A stretch of 64,000 bases of DNA from Palsa-1033 sp963735455. Its GTDB lineage: Bacteria; Chloroflexota; Limnocylindria; Limnocylindrales; CSP1-4. Below the pieces are notes generated by a model. That model saw only the letters and a program-made list of their open reading frames with translations. It was not told the origin of the DNA and ran no database searches. Location of the stretch: NCBI GenBank assembly GCA_963735455.1, contig CAVTKZ010000001.1, forward strand, positions 62,001 to 126,000, given 5' to 3'. Both the position numbers and the translations under genes were made by a program. This document shows, piece by piece, positions 54,227-61,948 of the stretch; positions within the stretch are counted from its first letter, which is position 1; each line of letters opens with the position of its first letter.

Positions 54227-54976
54227 TCAGCGCGCGGAGATTGGCCCGCGGCAGGCGTCGACGAAGAAGCGCCACAGGCGCTCGAACGAATCGGGTGTCG
54301 ATTCGGTTCGCTCGGGGTGGCATTGGACCCCGACCAGGAACGGGCCATCGGACGCCTCGAAGCCCTCGACCAGGTCGCCTTCCGGGCTCGAGGCCCAGGC
54401 ACTCGGCACGAGGCCCGGCGCGAGGTCCGTCGCCCGGACCGCCTGGTGGTGGTACGAGTTGACCGTCGTCGCGCCCGCCCGTGGGTTGGTCGGCGACAGG
54501 ATCCGGGCGAGGCGGCTGCCGGGCACGAGTCGGAGGGCATGCTCCTTTGCGGGGCCGTGGCCCCAGGCGGCCCCAACGTGGCCCTCGACATGCTGGAGGA
54601 GCGTCCCGCCGCGGAAGACGTTGACCGCCTGGAATCCACGGCAGATGCCCAGGATCGGCACGCCCCGCGCGACGGCGGCCGCATAAGCCTCGGCTTCGAG
54701 CGCATCGCGATCCGGCTCGAGGTTGACCGCGCCCTGGTTCGGGCGCCCGTAGCGGGCGGGGTCGATGTCGGCGCCGCCGGTCAGCAGGAGGCCGGCCATC
54801 GTCGCGAAGGTGGCCTGCCGCTCAGCCTCCGAGCTCCGCGCGTCGAGCACGACCGGGTCGCCGCCGTGACGCCGGAGTGCCTCGACGTACAGGTCATTCT
54901 TCCGTGCGGCGATCTCCGGCTCCGCCTGGATGCTGCGATCGGCGACGGTCAGGACGATGCGCGGAACGGCAGGCAT
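54227..54976 (-). CDS. class I glutamine amidotransferase, PuuD-like
   Basis: 249 residues of the peptidase C26/gamma-glutamyl hydrolase family. The nucleophile is in GICRGFQAVNV (about 112-122) and the His-Glu pair in VQCHPERTES. LLLTGGADIDPARYG is the typical oxyanion region. Such enzymes hydrolyse gamma-glutamyl-GABA in putrescine breakdown or similar amides. ATG 54976 has TATCCT six bases upstream. It is close to an amino-acid ABC transporter on the same strand. Confidence 0.88.
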   Translation of the reverse strand: MPAVPRIVLTVADRSIQAEPEIAARKNDLYVEALRRHGGDPVVLDARSSEAERQATFATMAGLLLTGGADIDPARYGRPNQGAVNLEPDRDALEAEAYAAAVARGVPILGICRGFQAVNVFRGGTLLQHVEGHVGAAWGHGPAKEHALRLVPGSRLARILSPTNPRAGATTVNSYHHQAVRATDLAPGLVPSAWASSPEGDLVEGFEASDGPFLVGVQCHPERTESTPDSFERLWRFFVDACRGPISAR

Positions 54977-54982
54977 GACCGG

Positions 54983-54988
54983 AGGATA
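54983..54988 (-). promoter_or_regulatory. -10 hexamer TATCCT, leaderless-type
   Basis: TATCCT-N6-ATG(54976), so the amidotransferase has its own promoter downstream of the ABC genes. Confidence 0.55.
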
Positions 54989-55026
54989 GCCGCCACCCCC
55001 GGCCGACGCGCCCCGGCCCGCTCGGC

Positions 55027-55776
55027 CTACAGCCGGCCGGCGGCGATCACCCGATCGAGGAACTGGCGGGTGCGGGCCTCCGAGGGCGAGGTGAAGATCT
55101 GGTCGGGCGGGCCCTCCTCCAGGATCCGGCCGGCATCGAGGAAGCAGACCCGGTTGGCGATGTCCCGGGCGAAGCCCATCTCGTGGGTCGCGATGATCAT
55201 CGTCATCCCCCCGGCGGCCAGCTCCCGGACGACGTTCAGGACCTCGGCCACCAGCTCCGGGTCGAGGGCGCTGGTGATCTCGTCGAGGAGCATCAGCTCG
55301 GGCTTCATGGCCAGGGCGCGCACGATCGCGACCCGCTGCTGCTGGCCGCCCGACAGCCGGTCGGGATACTCGTCGCGCTTGTCGGCCAGGCCGAAGCGGG
55401 CCAGCAGCTCGGTCGCGGCAGCCTCTGCCGCGGCCCGGGGCAGGCGCAGGACCCGGCGCGGGCCGAGGGTCACGTTGTCGAGGACGCTCATGTGCGGGAA
55501 CAGGTTGAACGCCTGGAAGACGATCCCGATCCCCCGTCGGACCTCGTTCTCATTGACCGCGGGCAGGGTGATGTCGGCGCCCTCGATCAGGATCCGGCCG
55601 GCATCGATCGGCTCGAGCAGGTTGATGCACCGGAGCAGGGTGGACTTGCCGCTGCCCGAGGCGCCGATCAGGCAGACCACCTCGTGCTCGCGCACGGCCA
55701 GGTCGATCCCGCGCAGGACCTCGAGCGGCCCGAAGCTCTTGTGGAGGCCCTCGATCCGGACGATGTCGGGGGTCAT
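55027..55776 (-). CDS. glnQ: polar amino-acid ABC transporter ATPase
   Basis: 249 residues, the standard GlnQ length. Walker A GASGSGKSTLLRC, Q-loop VFQAFNLFPHM, signature LSGGQQQRVAIVRAL, Walker B LMLLDEITSALDP, H-loop IATHEMGFARDIA. Its ATG overlaps the permease stop. It powers import by the adjacent permease and binding protein. Confidence 0.94.
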   Translation of the reverse strand: MTPDIVRIEGLHKSFGPLEVLRGIDLAVREHEVVCLIGASGSGKSTLLRCINLLEPIDAGRILIEGADITLPAVNENEVRRGIGIVFQAFNLFPHMSVLDNVTLGPRRVLRLPRAAAEAAATELLARFGLADKRDEYPDRLSGGQQQRVAIVRALAMKPELMLLDEITSALDPELVAEVLNVVRELAAGGMTMIIATHEMGFARDIANRVCFLDAGRILEEGPPDQIFTSPSEARTRQFLDRVIAAGRL

Positions 55777-56594
55777 CGGGCGCCGGCCAGGGATCGCCGC
55801 CGGTCGCGGGCGACGAGGTAGTCGGTCAGCCGAGTGAGGGGCAGGGTGATCACCAGGAAGATCGCCGAGAGGGCCAGGTAGGGCGTGAAGTTGAAATGGG
55901 CCTGCTGCTCGATGTTGGCCGTCCGGAAGGCTTCCACGACGCCGATGTAGGAGACCAGGACGGTGTCCTTCTGGAGCCCGATGAAGTCATTGAGGAGGGG
56001 CGGGATGACCCGCCGGATCGCCTGTGGCACGACCACGAAGCGGAGCGCCTGGAACCTGGTCATGCCGAGCGAACGGGCCGCGGCAGCCTGGCTGGGGTGG
56101 ATCGACTCGATCCCGGCCCGGTAGACCTCCGAGACATAGGCGGTATAGACGAGGGTGAGCGAGACGGCCGCCCACAGGAACGGCTCGCTCGGGACGCCGG
56201 GCAGCTGCAGGCCGGGGATCCCGAAGCCGAACAGGTAGATGACGAGCAGGCTGGGCACCCCCCGGAAGACGTCGGCGAACAGGATGGCCGCGAGCCGGAC
56301 TGGGAAGAAGACCGGCCCGGGCAGGCTGCGCGCGATCGCCACGACCAGGCCCAGGATCAGGACCAGGACCTCGACGACCAGGAACAGGGCGACATTCAGG
56401 ACGGCGGCCCGGGCGATGACCGGCAGGAAGCGCCAGAACGTGTCGGGGTCGAAGAAGTCCTGCTGGACCAGGGGCCAGCTCGGCGAGCTGCCAACGACCA
56501 GGCTGACGGCGAGCACGAAGACGACGGTGCTGACGATCGCGATGAGCGTGGAACGGCCGCCGTATCGTCGACGGCGGCCGTTCAGTGCGGTCAT
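55773..56594 (-). CDS. polar amino-acid ABC permease
   Basis: 273 residues with five or six helices of the HisMQ family. The EAA loop is GIESIHPSQAAAARSLGMTRFQALRFVVVPQAIRRVIPPLLNDF (about 165-208). An N-terminal basic segment and extra helix precede the core. It lies 27 bases after the binding-protein gene. Confidence 0.92.
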   Translation of the reverse strand: MTALNGRRRRYGGRSTLIAIVSTVVFVLAVSLVVGSSPSWPLVQQDFFDPDTFWRFLPVIARAAVLNVALFLVVEVLVLILGLVVAIARSLPGPVFFPVRLAAILFADVFRGVPSLLVIYLFGFGIPGLQLPGVPSEPFLWAAVSLTLVYTAYVSEVYRAGIESIHPSQAAAARSLGMTRFQALRFVVVPQAIRRVIPPLLNDFIGLQKDTVLVSYIGVVEAFRTANIEQQAHFNFTPYLALSAIFLVITLPLTRLTDYLVARDRRRSLAGAR

Positions 56595-56621
56595 GGCGAG
56601 CTCGCGGAGGGAGCCGGGCGG

Positions 56622-57578
56622 CTACTTGAGGGCCGGCGCGCCCTCGTCGTAGATCCATTTCTGGGTGATCGCCGCCAGCGAGCCGTCGGCCTTGATCGCG
56701 GCGATCGCCTGGTTGACGCACAGGGTCAGCTTGCTGCCCTTGGCCAGCAGGACGCTGAAGTACTCGGGCGTGCCGCCGACGGTCGGCAGGTAGCCCACGA
56801 TCGTGCCCCCGGTCAGCTGCGCGTCGCGCATGTAGAAGGCCGTCGGCAGGTCAACCACGATCCCGTCGATCTGCTTGGCCTGGAGCGCCTTCAGCGCGCC
56901 GTCGAGGTCGTTGTAGACGCTGGGCGCCTTGGTCGGCTGGATGTTGTCGGTGATGTACGTGTAGCTCGTCGTCCCGATCGGCGCGCCGAGCTTGAAGTCG
57001 GCCAGCCCGGCGACCGTGGTCACCTTCGAGATGGCGTTCGACTTGAGGGCCACGACGGCCTGGTTCAGGTCGAAGTAGCCGGTGCTCAGGTCAACGGCCT
57101 TGGTCCGGTCGGCCGTGTACGAGACCTGGGTCAGGTAGATGTCGAACGGCTTGGCGCCCGGGGCGGTCGCGCTGTCGAAGGCGAGTGGGGTCCAGGCCAC
57201 CTTGTCCTGGCTGAAGCCCATCGCCTTGGCGATCGCATAGGCCACCGCGTCCTCGAAGCCCTGGCCGTTGAGCGGGTCGCCCAGCTGCCACGTGGCGCCC
57301 GGGGCCGTGCTCGCGTCCGGCTCGTAGTAGGGCGGATAGGCCGGGTTGTCGGCGCCGATCGTGAGCGTGCCGCTGGTGAGGGTCTGGATGCCGGCGCAGG
57401 CATCAGCGGACGCGGGCGCGGCCGAGGCTGGCGCGGTCGAGGCCGGGGCGCTGCCCGGGGCCGTGGACGACGCCGGCACCGACGCCGCCGCGGATGGGGC
57501 CTGGGTCGCGCCGCTGCTGGTACAGGCAGCCAGGAGCACAGCCGCTACCGTGACGACGCTGAAGAGGGCTCTGCGCAT
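56622..57578 (-). CDS. amino-acid ABC substrate-binding lipoprotein
   Basis: From ATG 57578, 318 residues. Lipobox VLLAAC (about 13-18), a Ser/Ala/Pro linker, then an SBP_bac_3 fold: TLTIGADNPAYPPYYEP, GFEDAVAYAIAKAMGF, then VDLSTGYFDLNQAVVALK and GTTSYTYI. AGGGAG lies before the ATG. The ligand is likely a polar amino acid; the PuuD-like enzyme nearby hints at glutamate-type or gamma-glutamyl compounds, which is speculative. Confidence 0.9.
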   Translation of the reverse strand: MRRALFSVVTVAAVLLAACTSSGATQAPSAAASVPASSTAPGSAPASTAPASAAPASADACAGIQTLTSGTLTIGADNPAYPPYYEPDASTAPGATWQLGDPLNGQGFEDAVAYAIAKAMGFSQDKVAWTPLAFDSATAPGAKPFDIYLTQVSYTADRTKAVDLSTGYFDLNQAVVALKSNAISKVTTVAGLADFKLGAPIGTTSYTYITDNIQPTKAPSVYNDLDGALKALQAKQIDGIVVDLPTAFYMRDAQLTGGTIVGYLPTVGGTPEYFSVLLAKGSKLTLCVNQAIAAIKADGSLAAITQKWIYDEGAPALK

Positions 57579-57675
57579 GACGGGCTCCCTGCTGAAAGGC
57601 TGAACGCGGCGGAGTGTAAACGACGGGTCCAGCCCCCGTCCCGACCCGGCGCGCCCGACGATCCGACCCGGGAAT

Positions 57676-57697
57676 CGCCGAAGCGGCGTCGGGAGGA
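57676..57697. repeat. 22-bp repeat with CGCCGAAGCGGCG core, copy 1
   Basis: Exact match to 58252-58273. The core GCCG-AAG-CGGC is self-complementary. It sits just downstream (minus strand) of the lipoprotein gene at 57750. Confidence 0.65.
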
Positions 57698-57749
57698 CTC
57701 CAGTGACAAGGACGCATCGGTGCGCTCGTGCGCCCATCAAGCGCGAGGG

Positions 57750-58175
57750 CTACGGCGCGCAGTCGTCCGGCGAACCCATGGACGGATTCGGGACAGGACC
57801 CGACGGCGCGAAGTCGCCCGCGTAGATCGTGAGTTGACCGCACGAGAGGTCGACACGTCCCATGGGAATGGTGTGCACGGGCGAGTCCGCGCTCTGGATC
57901 TCCCCCGGGGTCACGGTCATGGAGGTGAGGACCCGTCCGGACGGTGATCGCGCCTCGACGGTCCAGGGCAGCGGCGGCAGCGCGGCGAGGTCAATCGTCG
58001 GACAAGGGCAGCCGGGCGGGAAGGCACCGACCGGCTGGCCGTTCACGACGAGGGTCACGGTCAGGGGGGTCCCGTTCGCGACGTTCAGGCTTGGGCGCGA
58101 CGCGGGGGTCGCTGGCGGCACCCTGGAGCATCCGACGAGCAGGGCACAAAGCAGAGCCACTGCGAGGGCCTTCAT
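57750..58175 (-). CDS. small lipoprotein of unknown function
   Basis: 141 residues. Signal peptide with lipobox LLVGC (about 12-16). The mature part is beta-rich: NGTPLTVTLVVNGQPVGAFPPG, LPWTVEARSPSGRVLTSMTVTPGEI and GRVDLSCGQLTIYAGDF. Cysteines occur at GCPCP, SCGQ and DDCAP. No family is recognised; it is likely an outer-face envelope protein. Confidence 0.65.
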   Translation of the reverse strand: MKALAVALLCALLVGCSRVPPATPASRPSLNVANGTPLTVTLVVNGQPVGAFPPGCPCPTIDLAALPPLPWTVEARSPSGRVLTSMTVTPGEIQSADSPVHTIPMGRVDLSCGQLTIYAGDFAPSGPVPNPSMGSPDDCAP

Positions 58176-58251
58176 GTCTCACAGACGATGTACCTCGCCC
58201 GGCGGTTGCACAAGCAGGCTAGGTCCGCTTCCGGGAAGTAGGGCCCGAGAA

Positions 58252-58291
58252 CGCCGAAGCGGCGTCGGGAGGAGGCTCGACGCCGCTTCGG
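58252..58291 (-). terminator. 14-bp hairpin with repeated core
   Basis: CCGAAGCGGCGTCG (58254-58267) pairs perfectly with CGACGCCGCTTCGG (58278-58291) across a 10-base loop. It lies downstream of the minus-strand gene ending at 58366. The left half (58252-58273) is the second copy of the 22-bp repeat at 57676. Confidence 0.6.
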
Positions 58292-58365
58292 ACTCCGGTC
58301 GAGGGGGCGGGAGGAGGAGAACGCCGACTCGACCTTGATGATTGCGGGCGGCAGACCGCCCCTGC

Positions 58366-58740
58366 TCAGTTCGGACGGCCGCTCCGACCGTCATCCAGGC
58401 CCCAGCGACCACTCCGGGCCAGCTCTCGCAGGAAGAGCAGCCGGTTGATCTCGCCGAGCGACCAGTGCGCCTCGCGCACCGGCAGCCCGCACAGGTAGGC
58501 CGTCAGGTTGGCCGCCTCGTCAGGCCCAAGGCCCCTCAGCAGGAGGAGCCGATAGGTCGCCCGGGTCGCCGGGTCGTGATTCGCCGGAAGCCGGCTGCGG
58601 CCCGTCCGCGTCGGCTTCCGGGCCGTGGAGGTGCTGGAGCCAGACCCGGCCGCGGAGCCCGCCCCGGCCGCCGGCCACGAGGCCGCGACCCGGGATCGAG
58701 CCCCGGTTGCGCGCGCCCCGCTGCGACGACGATCGGCCAT
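58366..58740 (-). CDS. small basic hypothetical protein
   Basis: 124 residues from ATG 58740. The first half is low-complexity Arg/Ala/Ser; the second half is an ordered helical domain (ATYRLLLLRGLGPDEAANLTAYLCGLPVREAHWSLGEINRLLFLRELARSGRWG). The pattern of short helices with a conserved Trp could be a DNA- or protein-binding domain, but I recognise no family. The start could be further upstream. Confidence 0.5.
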   Translation of the reverse strand: MADRRRSGARATGARSRVAASWPAAGAGSAAGSGSSTSTARKPTRTGRSRLPANHDPATRATYRLLLLRGLGPDEAANLTAYLCGLPVREAHWSLGEINRLLFLRELARSGRWGLDDGRSGRPN

Positions 58741-58819
58741 GGTCCACGTTCCGCCTGTGACTCCACGCTGGTTCGATTTGATGGTCATTCGGGACTGCTC
58801 CCGATGCCCGTACTCTCGC

Positions 58820-58869
58820 GATCGGGCCCGACCCGATCGATAGGCCCTCGGTACTAGTCGGGCTAGTAC
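58820..58869. promoter_or_regulatory. two 19-bp dyads in a divergent control region
   Basis: GATCGGG-N5-CCCGATC (58820-58838) and GTACTAG-N5-CTAGTAC (58851-58869) are perfect 7-base-arm dyads with centres 31 bases apart. They lie between the small basic gene (-) and the HAL-like gene (+). They could be sites for the nearby IclR protein or another dimeric regulator. The rest of 58741-59093 shows nothing else. Confidence 0.5.
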
Positions 58870-59093
58870 TTGCGTCGATTCCAGTCGCCCCTCGGACCCG
58901 ACCCGACGGCTCCGGACCATTGCCAATCCCCCACCATCGCCACGACCATCGTCCGGTTGCCACCCTGACGGGCGAGCCGACCCTGGCGTGACGCGCGGCA
59001 TGTCGGAACCGTGGGCGTGGAGGCCGATCAGTCGGCAGAGGTCCACCGCCGGGACTGCCTGCCCGTGGCGGAGAGCGGCCTAGCTCGAGGCCC

Positions 59094-59099
59094 TAGACT
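59094..59099 (+). promoter_or_regulatory. -10 hexamer TAGACT, leaderless-type
   Basis: TAGACT-N6-GTG(59106). Confidence 0.6.
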
Positions 59100-59105
59100 G
59101 GCTCG

Positions 59106-60546
59106 GTGATCCTCCTCACCGGCCACGAGCTGACCCGGGACCAGCTCCTCGGTGTTGCCCGCCGCGCCGAATCCGTCGAGCTCGACCCCCGACGCCGTCG
59201 AGGCGATGACTGCCGGCCGGGCCGTCGTCGAACGCGCGTTAGGGCGCGGTGACCAGGTCTACGGCTTGAGCACGGCCGTCGGCGTCCTCAAGCGGGTCGG
59301 GCTCAACGGGGAACGGGCCGGGGCCTACGCCAACCGGGTCATCCAGCACCACCTCGTGGGCCAGGGATCGCCCGCGCCGGACGACGTGGTCCGGGGCACG
59401 ATCCTGTGCCTGGCCAACGCCTTCGCCAGTGGCTCGACGGGCGTTCGCCCGGTCCTGGCGCGACGCCTGGTCGACGCCCTCAACGGCGACCGGCTCCCGC
59501 CCGTCAGGACCCTTGGCTCGATCGGGCAGGCCGACCTTGCGCCGATGGCCGACCTGGCCCGCGGCCTGTTCGCCGACGTGGAGCTCCTCCCTGGCGAAGG
59601 CCTCGCATTGCTCAGCAGCAACGCGTTCTCGACTGCCTGGACTGCCCTGGCCGTCGGCGACGCATTTGAGCTGAGCCGCTCGCTGGAGACGGCGGGCGCG
59701 CTCAGCCTCGAGGGCATCTCGGCGAACCCGTCGATGCTCCATCCGGCGATCGCCGATGTCCGACCCTACCCGGGCATCCGGGCGGCGCTGGCCAATCTCC
59801 GCGCGCTCCTGGACGGCTCGTTCATCTGGACGGGCAGCCATGCCCGGGCGCTGCAGGATCCACTGACCTTCCGGAACCTGCCCCACATCCAGGGGGCGTT
59901 GCGCGACGTTCTTGAGCACATGGACGGGCAGCTGGCGATCGAGCTCAATGCCTCGCAGGGCAACCCGATCGTCGTGCCGGGCGAGGACCGTCTCGTCTCG
60001 GTCGCGAACTACGAGGTCGTGCCCCTGGTCCTGGCAACCGACTACCTCCGGATCGCCCTGGCAAGCTCGCTGGGGGCCGCCGCCGAACGCGTCGTAAAGG
60101 CTCTTGAGACGACCTGGTCAGGTCTGCCCACCGGACTGTCGCCCGGGCCCGACGCAGCCGAGCCCGGCCTGTCGTATCTCGGGATCGCCGTCCAGGCCAT
60201 CGCCGCCGAGGCGCGCCTGCTGGCCGGACCGGTCTCGGCCGAGATCGTCTCGACGAGCCACGCTGAAGGGATCGAAGATCGCGCGACGATGGCGCCCCTG
60301 GCGGCACGGCGGCTGGCGGAGATGGTCTCGCTCGGTCAGCGGATCGTCGCGCTCGAGCTGACGGTTGCCGCCCAGGCCTCGCAGCTTCGTGGCCTCGGCC
60401 CCCGCGGGGGCGGGACGGAGCGGGCGTTCCAGGCGATCCGTCGGGTGCTTCCGTACCTGGACCAAGGCGACGTCGTCAGCGATGTCCAGCCGCTCGTTGA
60501 CCTCGTCGCGCAGGGCGCGTTCGGCCAAGCTGGCGCGGTCAGCTGA
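59106..60546 (+). CDS. HAL/PAL-fold protein lacking the MIO triad (one frame change)
   Basis: About 480 residues from GTG 59106; one frame change near 59185. The whole aromatic-amino-acid-lyase fold is present (ILCLANAFASGSTGVRPVL, GEGLALLSSNAFSTAWTALAV, LPHIQGALRDVLEHMDGQLAIELNASQGNPIVV). The cofactor site, normally GSVG-ASG-DLAP, reads GSIGQADLAP, so the Ala-Ser-Gly that forms MIO is absent and one residue is deleted. YGLSTAVG replaces YGxNTGFG. It is thus unlikely to be a classical ammonia-lyase. An IclR gene starts 2 bases downstream. Confidence 0.85.
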
Positions 60547-60548
60547 CA

Positions 60549-61328
60549 GTGCCCACCGCCCGCGATCGACCGCCCGAGGAGGCCGCCGAGGACACCTCGT
60601 TCGCCCGTGGGCTGCGCCTGCTCCTGACCGTCGCCGACCGCGGCCAGGTCCGCGCCGACGAGCTGAGCGCCGTCCTCGAGATGCCCCCATCGAGCGTCTA
60701 CCGCTATCTGCGGACGCTCCAGGAGTTTGGCTTCCTCGACCGCCGCGACGGTCGCTACCAGCTCGGGCCGAGGCTGCTGATCGGCACGGGATCGAACGTC
60801 AGCAGCCAGCTCCTGATCCGGGTTGGTGAGCCGATCCTGCAGACGCTGGTCGACGAGACGGGAGAGACCGCCCTGATCCTGCGCCGGATCGGCCTGTCCG
60901 CCGTCTGCCTGACCCAGGTGAGCAGCAGCCAGCCCCTGCGGGTCGAATTCGAAGTCGGCGGGATGACTCCGCTCTATGCCGGCGCGATGGGCCGGGTCTT
61001 GCTGGCCTATGCGCCGGCCGAGATCCTCGAGGAGGTGGTTGCGGCCGGCCTGCCGCCGCTCACGTCCCATACGCCGGACGAGGCCCTGCTGCGGGCGAGC
61101 CTGGCCGAGATCCGGGCGACCCATACGGCGACGAGCGAGGGCGAGGCCGTTTCCGGATCCGTGGCTGTGGCCGTTCCCATCATGGGACAGGAGGGGATCG
61201 TCGGGTCGTTGGCGGTCATCGGCCCGGCGGGCCGCTGCGGGCTCGCCTGGCGAACGAGGACACGAAGGCTCGTGCAGACCGCAGCCGAGACGGTCAACGC
61301 CGCCCTCGAGGAGTCCGGCTGGGCCTGA
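60549..61328 (+). CDS. IclR-family transcriptional regulator
   Basis: 259 residues. An N-terminal winged HTH (GLRLLLTVADRGQVRADELSAVLEMPPSSVYRYLRTLQEFGFLDRRDGRYQLG, about 21-74) and the C-terminal IclR effector domain (MTPLYAGAMGRVLLAYAP and SEGEAVSGSVAVAVPIMGQEGIVGSLAVIGP). GTG 60549 follows the HAL-like stop closely, so the two are co-transcribed. It likely senses a small organic acid and controls this locus. Confidence 0.93.
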   Translation: MPTARDRPPEEAAEDTSFARGLRLLLTVADRGQVRADELSAVLEMPPSSVYRYLRTLQEFGFLDRRDGRYQLGPRLLIGTGSNVSSQLLIRVGEPILQTLVDETGETALILRRIGLSAVCLTQVSSSQPLRVEFEVGGMTPLYAGAMGRVLLAYAPAEILEEVVAAGLPPLTSHTPDEALLRASLAEIRATHTATSEGEAVSGSVAVAVPIMGQEGIVGSLAVIGPAGRCGLAWRTRTRRLVQTAAETVNAALEESGWA

Positions 61329-61368
61329 CGGCAAGTCATCAGAACTCCCATCACCACATAGCGATAGG

Positions 61369-61389
61369 TACCAGTCTTATAGGATGGTA
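61369..61389. promoter_or_regulatory. imperfect dyad TACCA-N11-TGGTA
   Basis: AT-rich inverted repeat centred on TTATA between the IclR gene and the next gene; possible regulator site. Confidence 0.3.
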
Positions 61390-61407
61390 ATCCGAGCCCA
61401 GAACGGG

Positions 61408-61413
61408 TACGCT
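61408..61413 (+). promoter_or_regulatory. -10 hexamer TACGCT, leaderless-type
   Basis: TACGCT-N7-GTG(61421). Confidence 0.45.
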
Positions 61414-61420
61414 GGCGCCC

Positions 61421-61939
61421 GTGACCAGCCGAAGCCCTCGATTCGACCAGATCAGGCCCGTTGGCGATGACTACGCCCGGCAGCCCATCGGCCTGGCCTT
61501 CGACTGGTCGGCGATCACCTCGACGGCGCAGCGGGGCGAGTGGTACGTCGTCACGTTTCGCTCCGTCCGCCGGCCGACCGCGGACGAAGCCCGACTGACG
61601 GCCCTCGATGACGTCGCTCACGCGGAGGCAGCCGGGATGCCCGGCTTCATCCACTACTTCAAGGGCCCGACCAACGCGCAGGGCCAATGTCTGTCGTTCT
61701 GCATCTGGGAGAGCCGCGAGGCGGCCCGTGCCGGCGCCGGGGGACCCGGCCACCGGATCGCTGCCGCCGTCGTCGGAGAGATGTACGCGGCCTACCGGCT
61801 CGACTTCCTGCGCCTGATCAAGCGCCCCGGTCGGCTGGGCTTCGAGTTCGAGCCATTCGACGCGGTGGGCGCCGGTCAGCCAACCGAGCAGCCAACCTTC
61901 GACGGCGTGACGCGCCCGATGGTGAGGATGTCCATCTAG
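61421..61939 (+). CDS. hypothetical protein, possible dimeric alpha/beta-barrel fold
   Basis: 172 residues from GTG 61421. WYVVTFRSVRRPTADEARLTALDDVAHAEAAGMPGFIHYFKGPTNAQGQCLSFCIWESREAARA resembles the beta-alpha-beta pattern of ABM/EthD-type small proteins, where a Trp-Glu-Ser strand is followed by a helix. The second half (EMYAAYRLDFLRLIKRPGRLGFEFEPFD) is less typical. The role is unknown. It is next to the HAL-like/IclR unit. Confidence 0.55.
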   Translation: MTSRSPRFDQIRPVGDDYARQPIGLAFDWSAITSTAQRGEWYVVTFRSVRRPTADEARLTALDDVAHAEAAGMPGFIHYFKGPTNAQGQCLSFCIWESREAARAGAGGPGHRIAAAVVGEMYAAYRLDFLRLIKRPGRLGFEFEPFDAVGAGQPTEQPTFDGVTRPMVRMSI

Positions 61940-61942
61940 ACT
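61937..61942 (+). promoter_or_regulatory. -10 hexamer TAGACT, leaderless-type
   Basis: TAGACT-N6-GTG(61949). It overlaps the TAG stop of the previous gene. Confidence 0.6.
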
Positions 61943-61948
61943 CGGCCG

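Noticed and set aside
59106..60546. Functional histidine or phenylalanine ammonia-lyase
   Set aside because: The MIO-forming Ala-Ser-Gly and the usual Tyr loop are absent in a clean frame, so the enzyme name is not supported.
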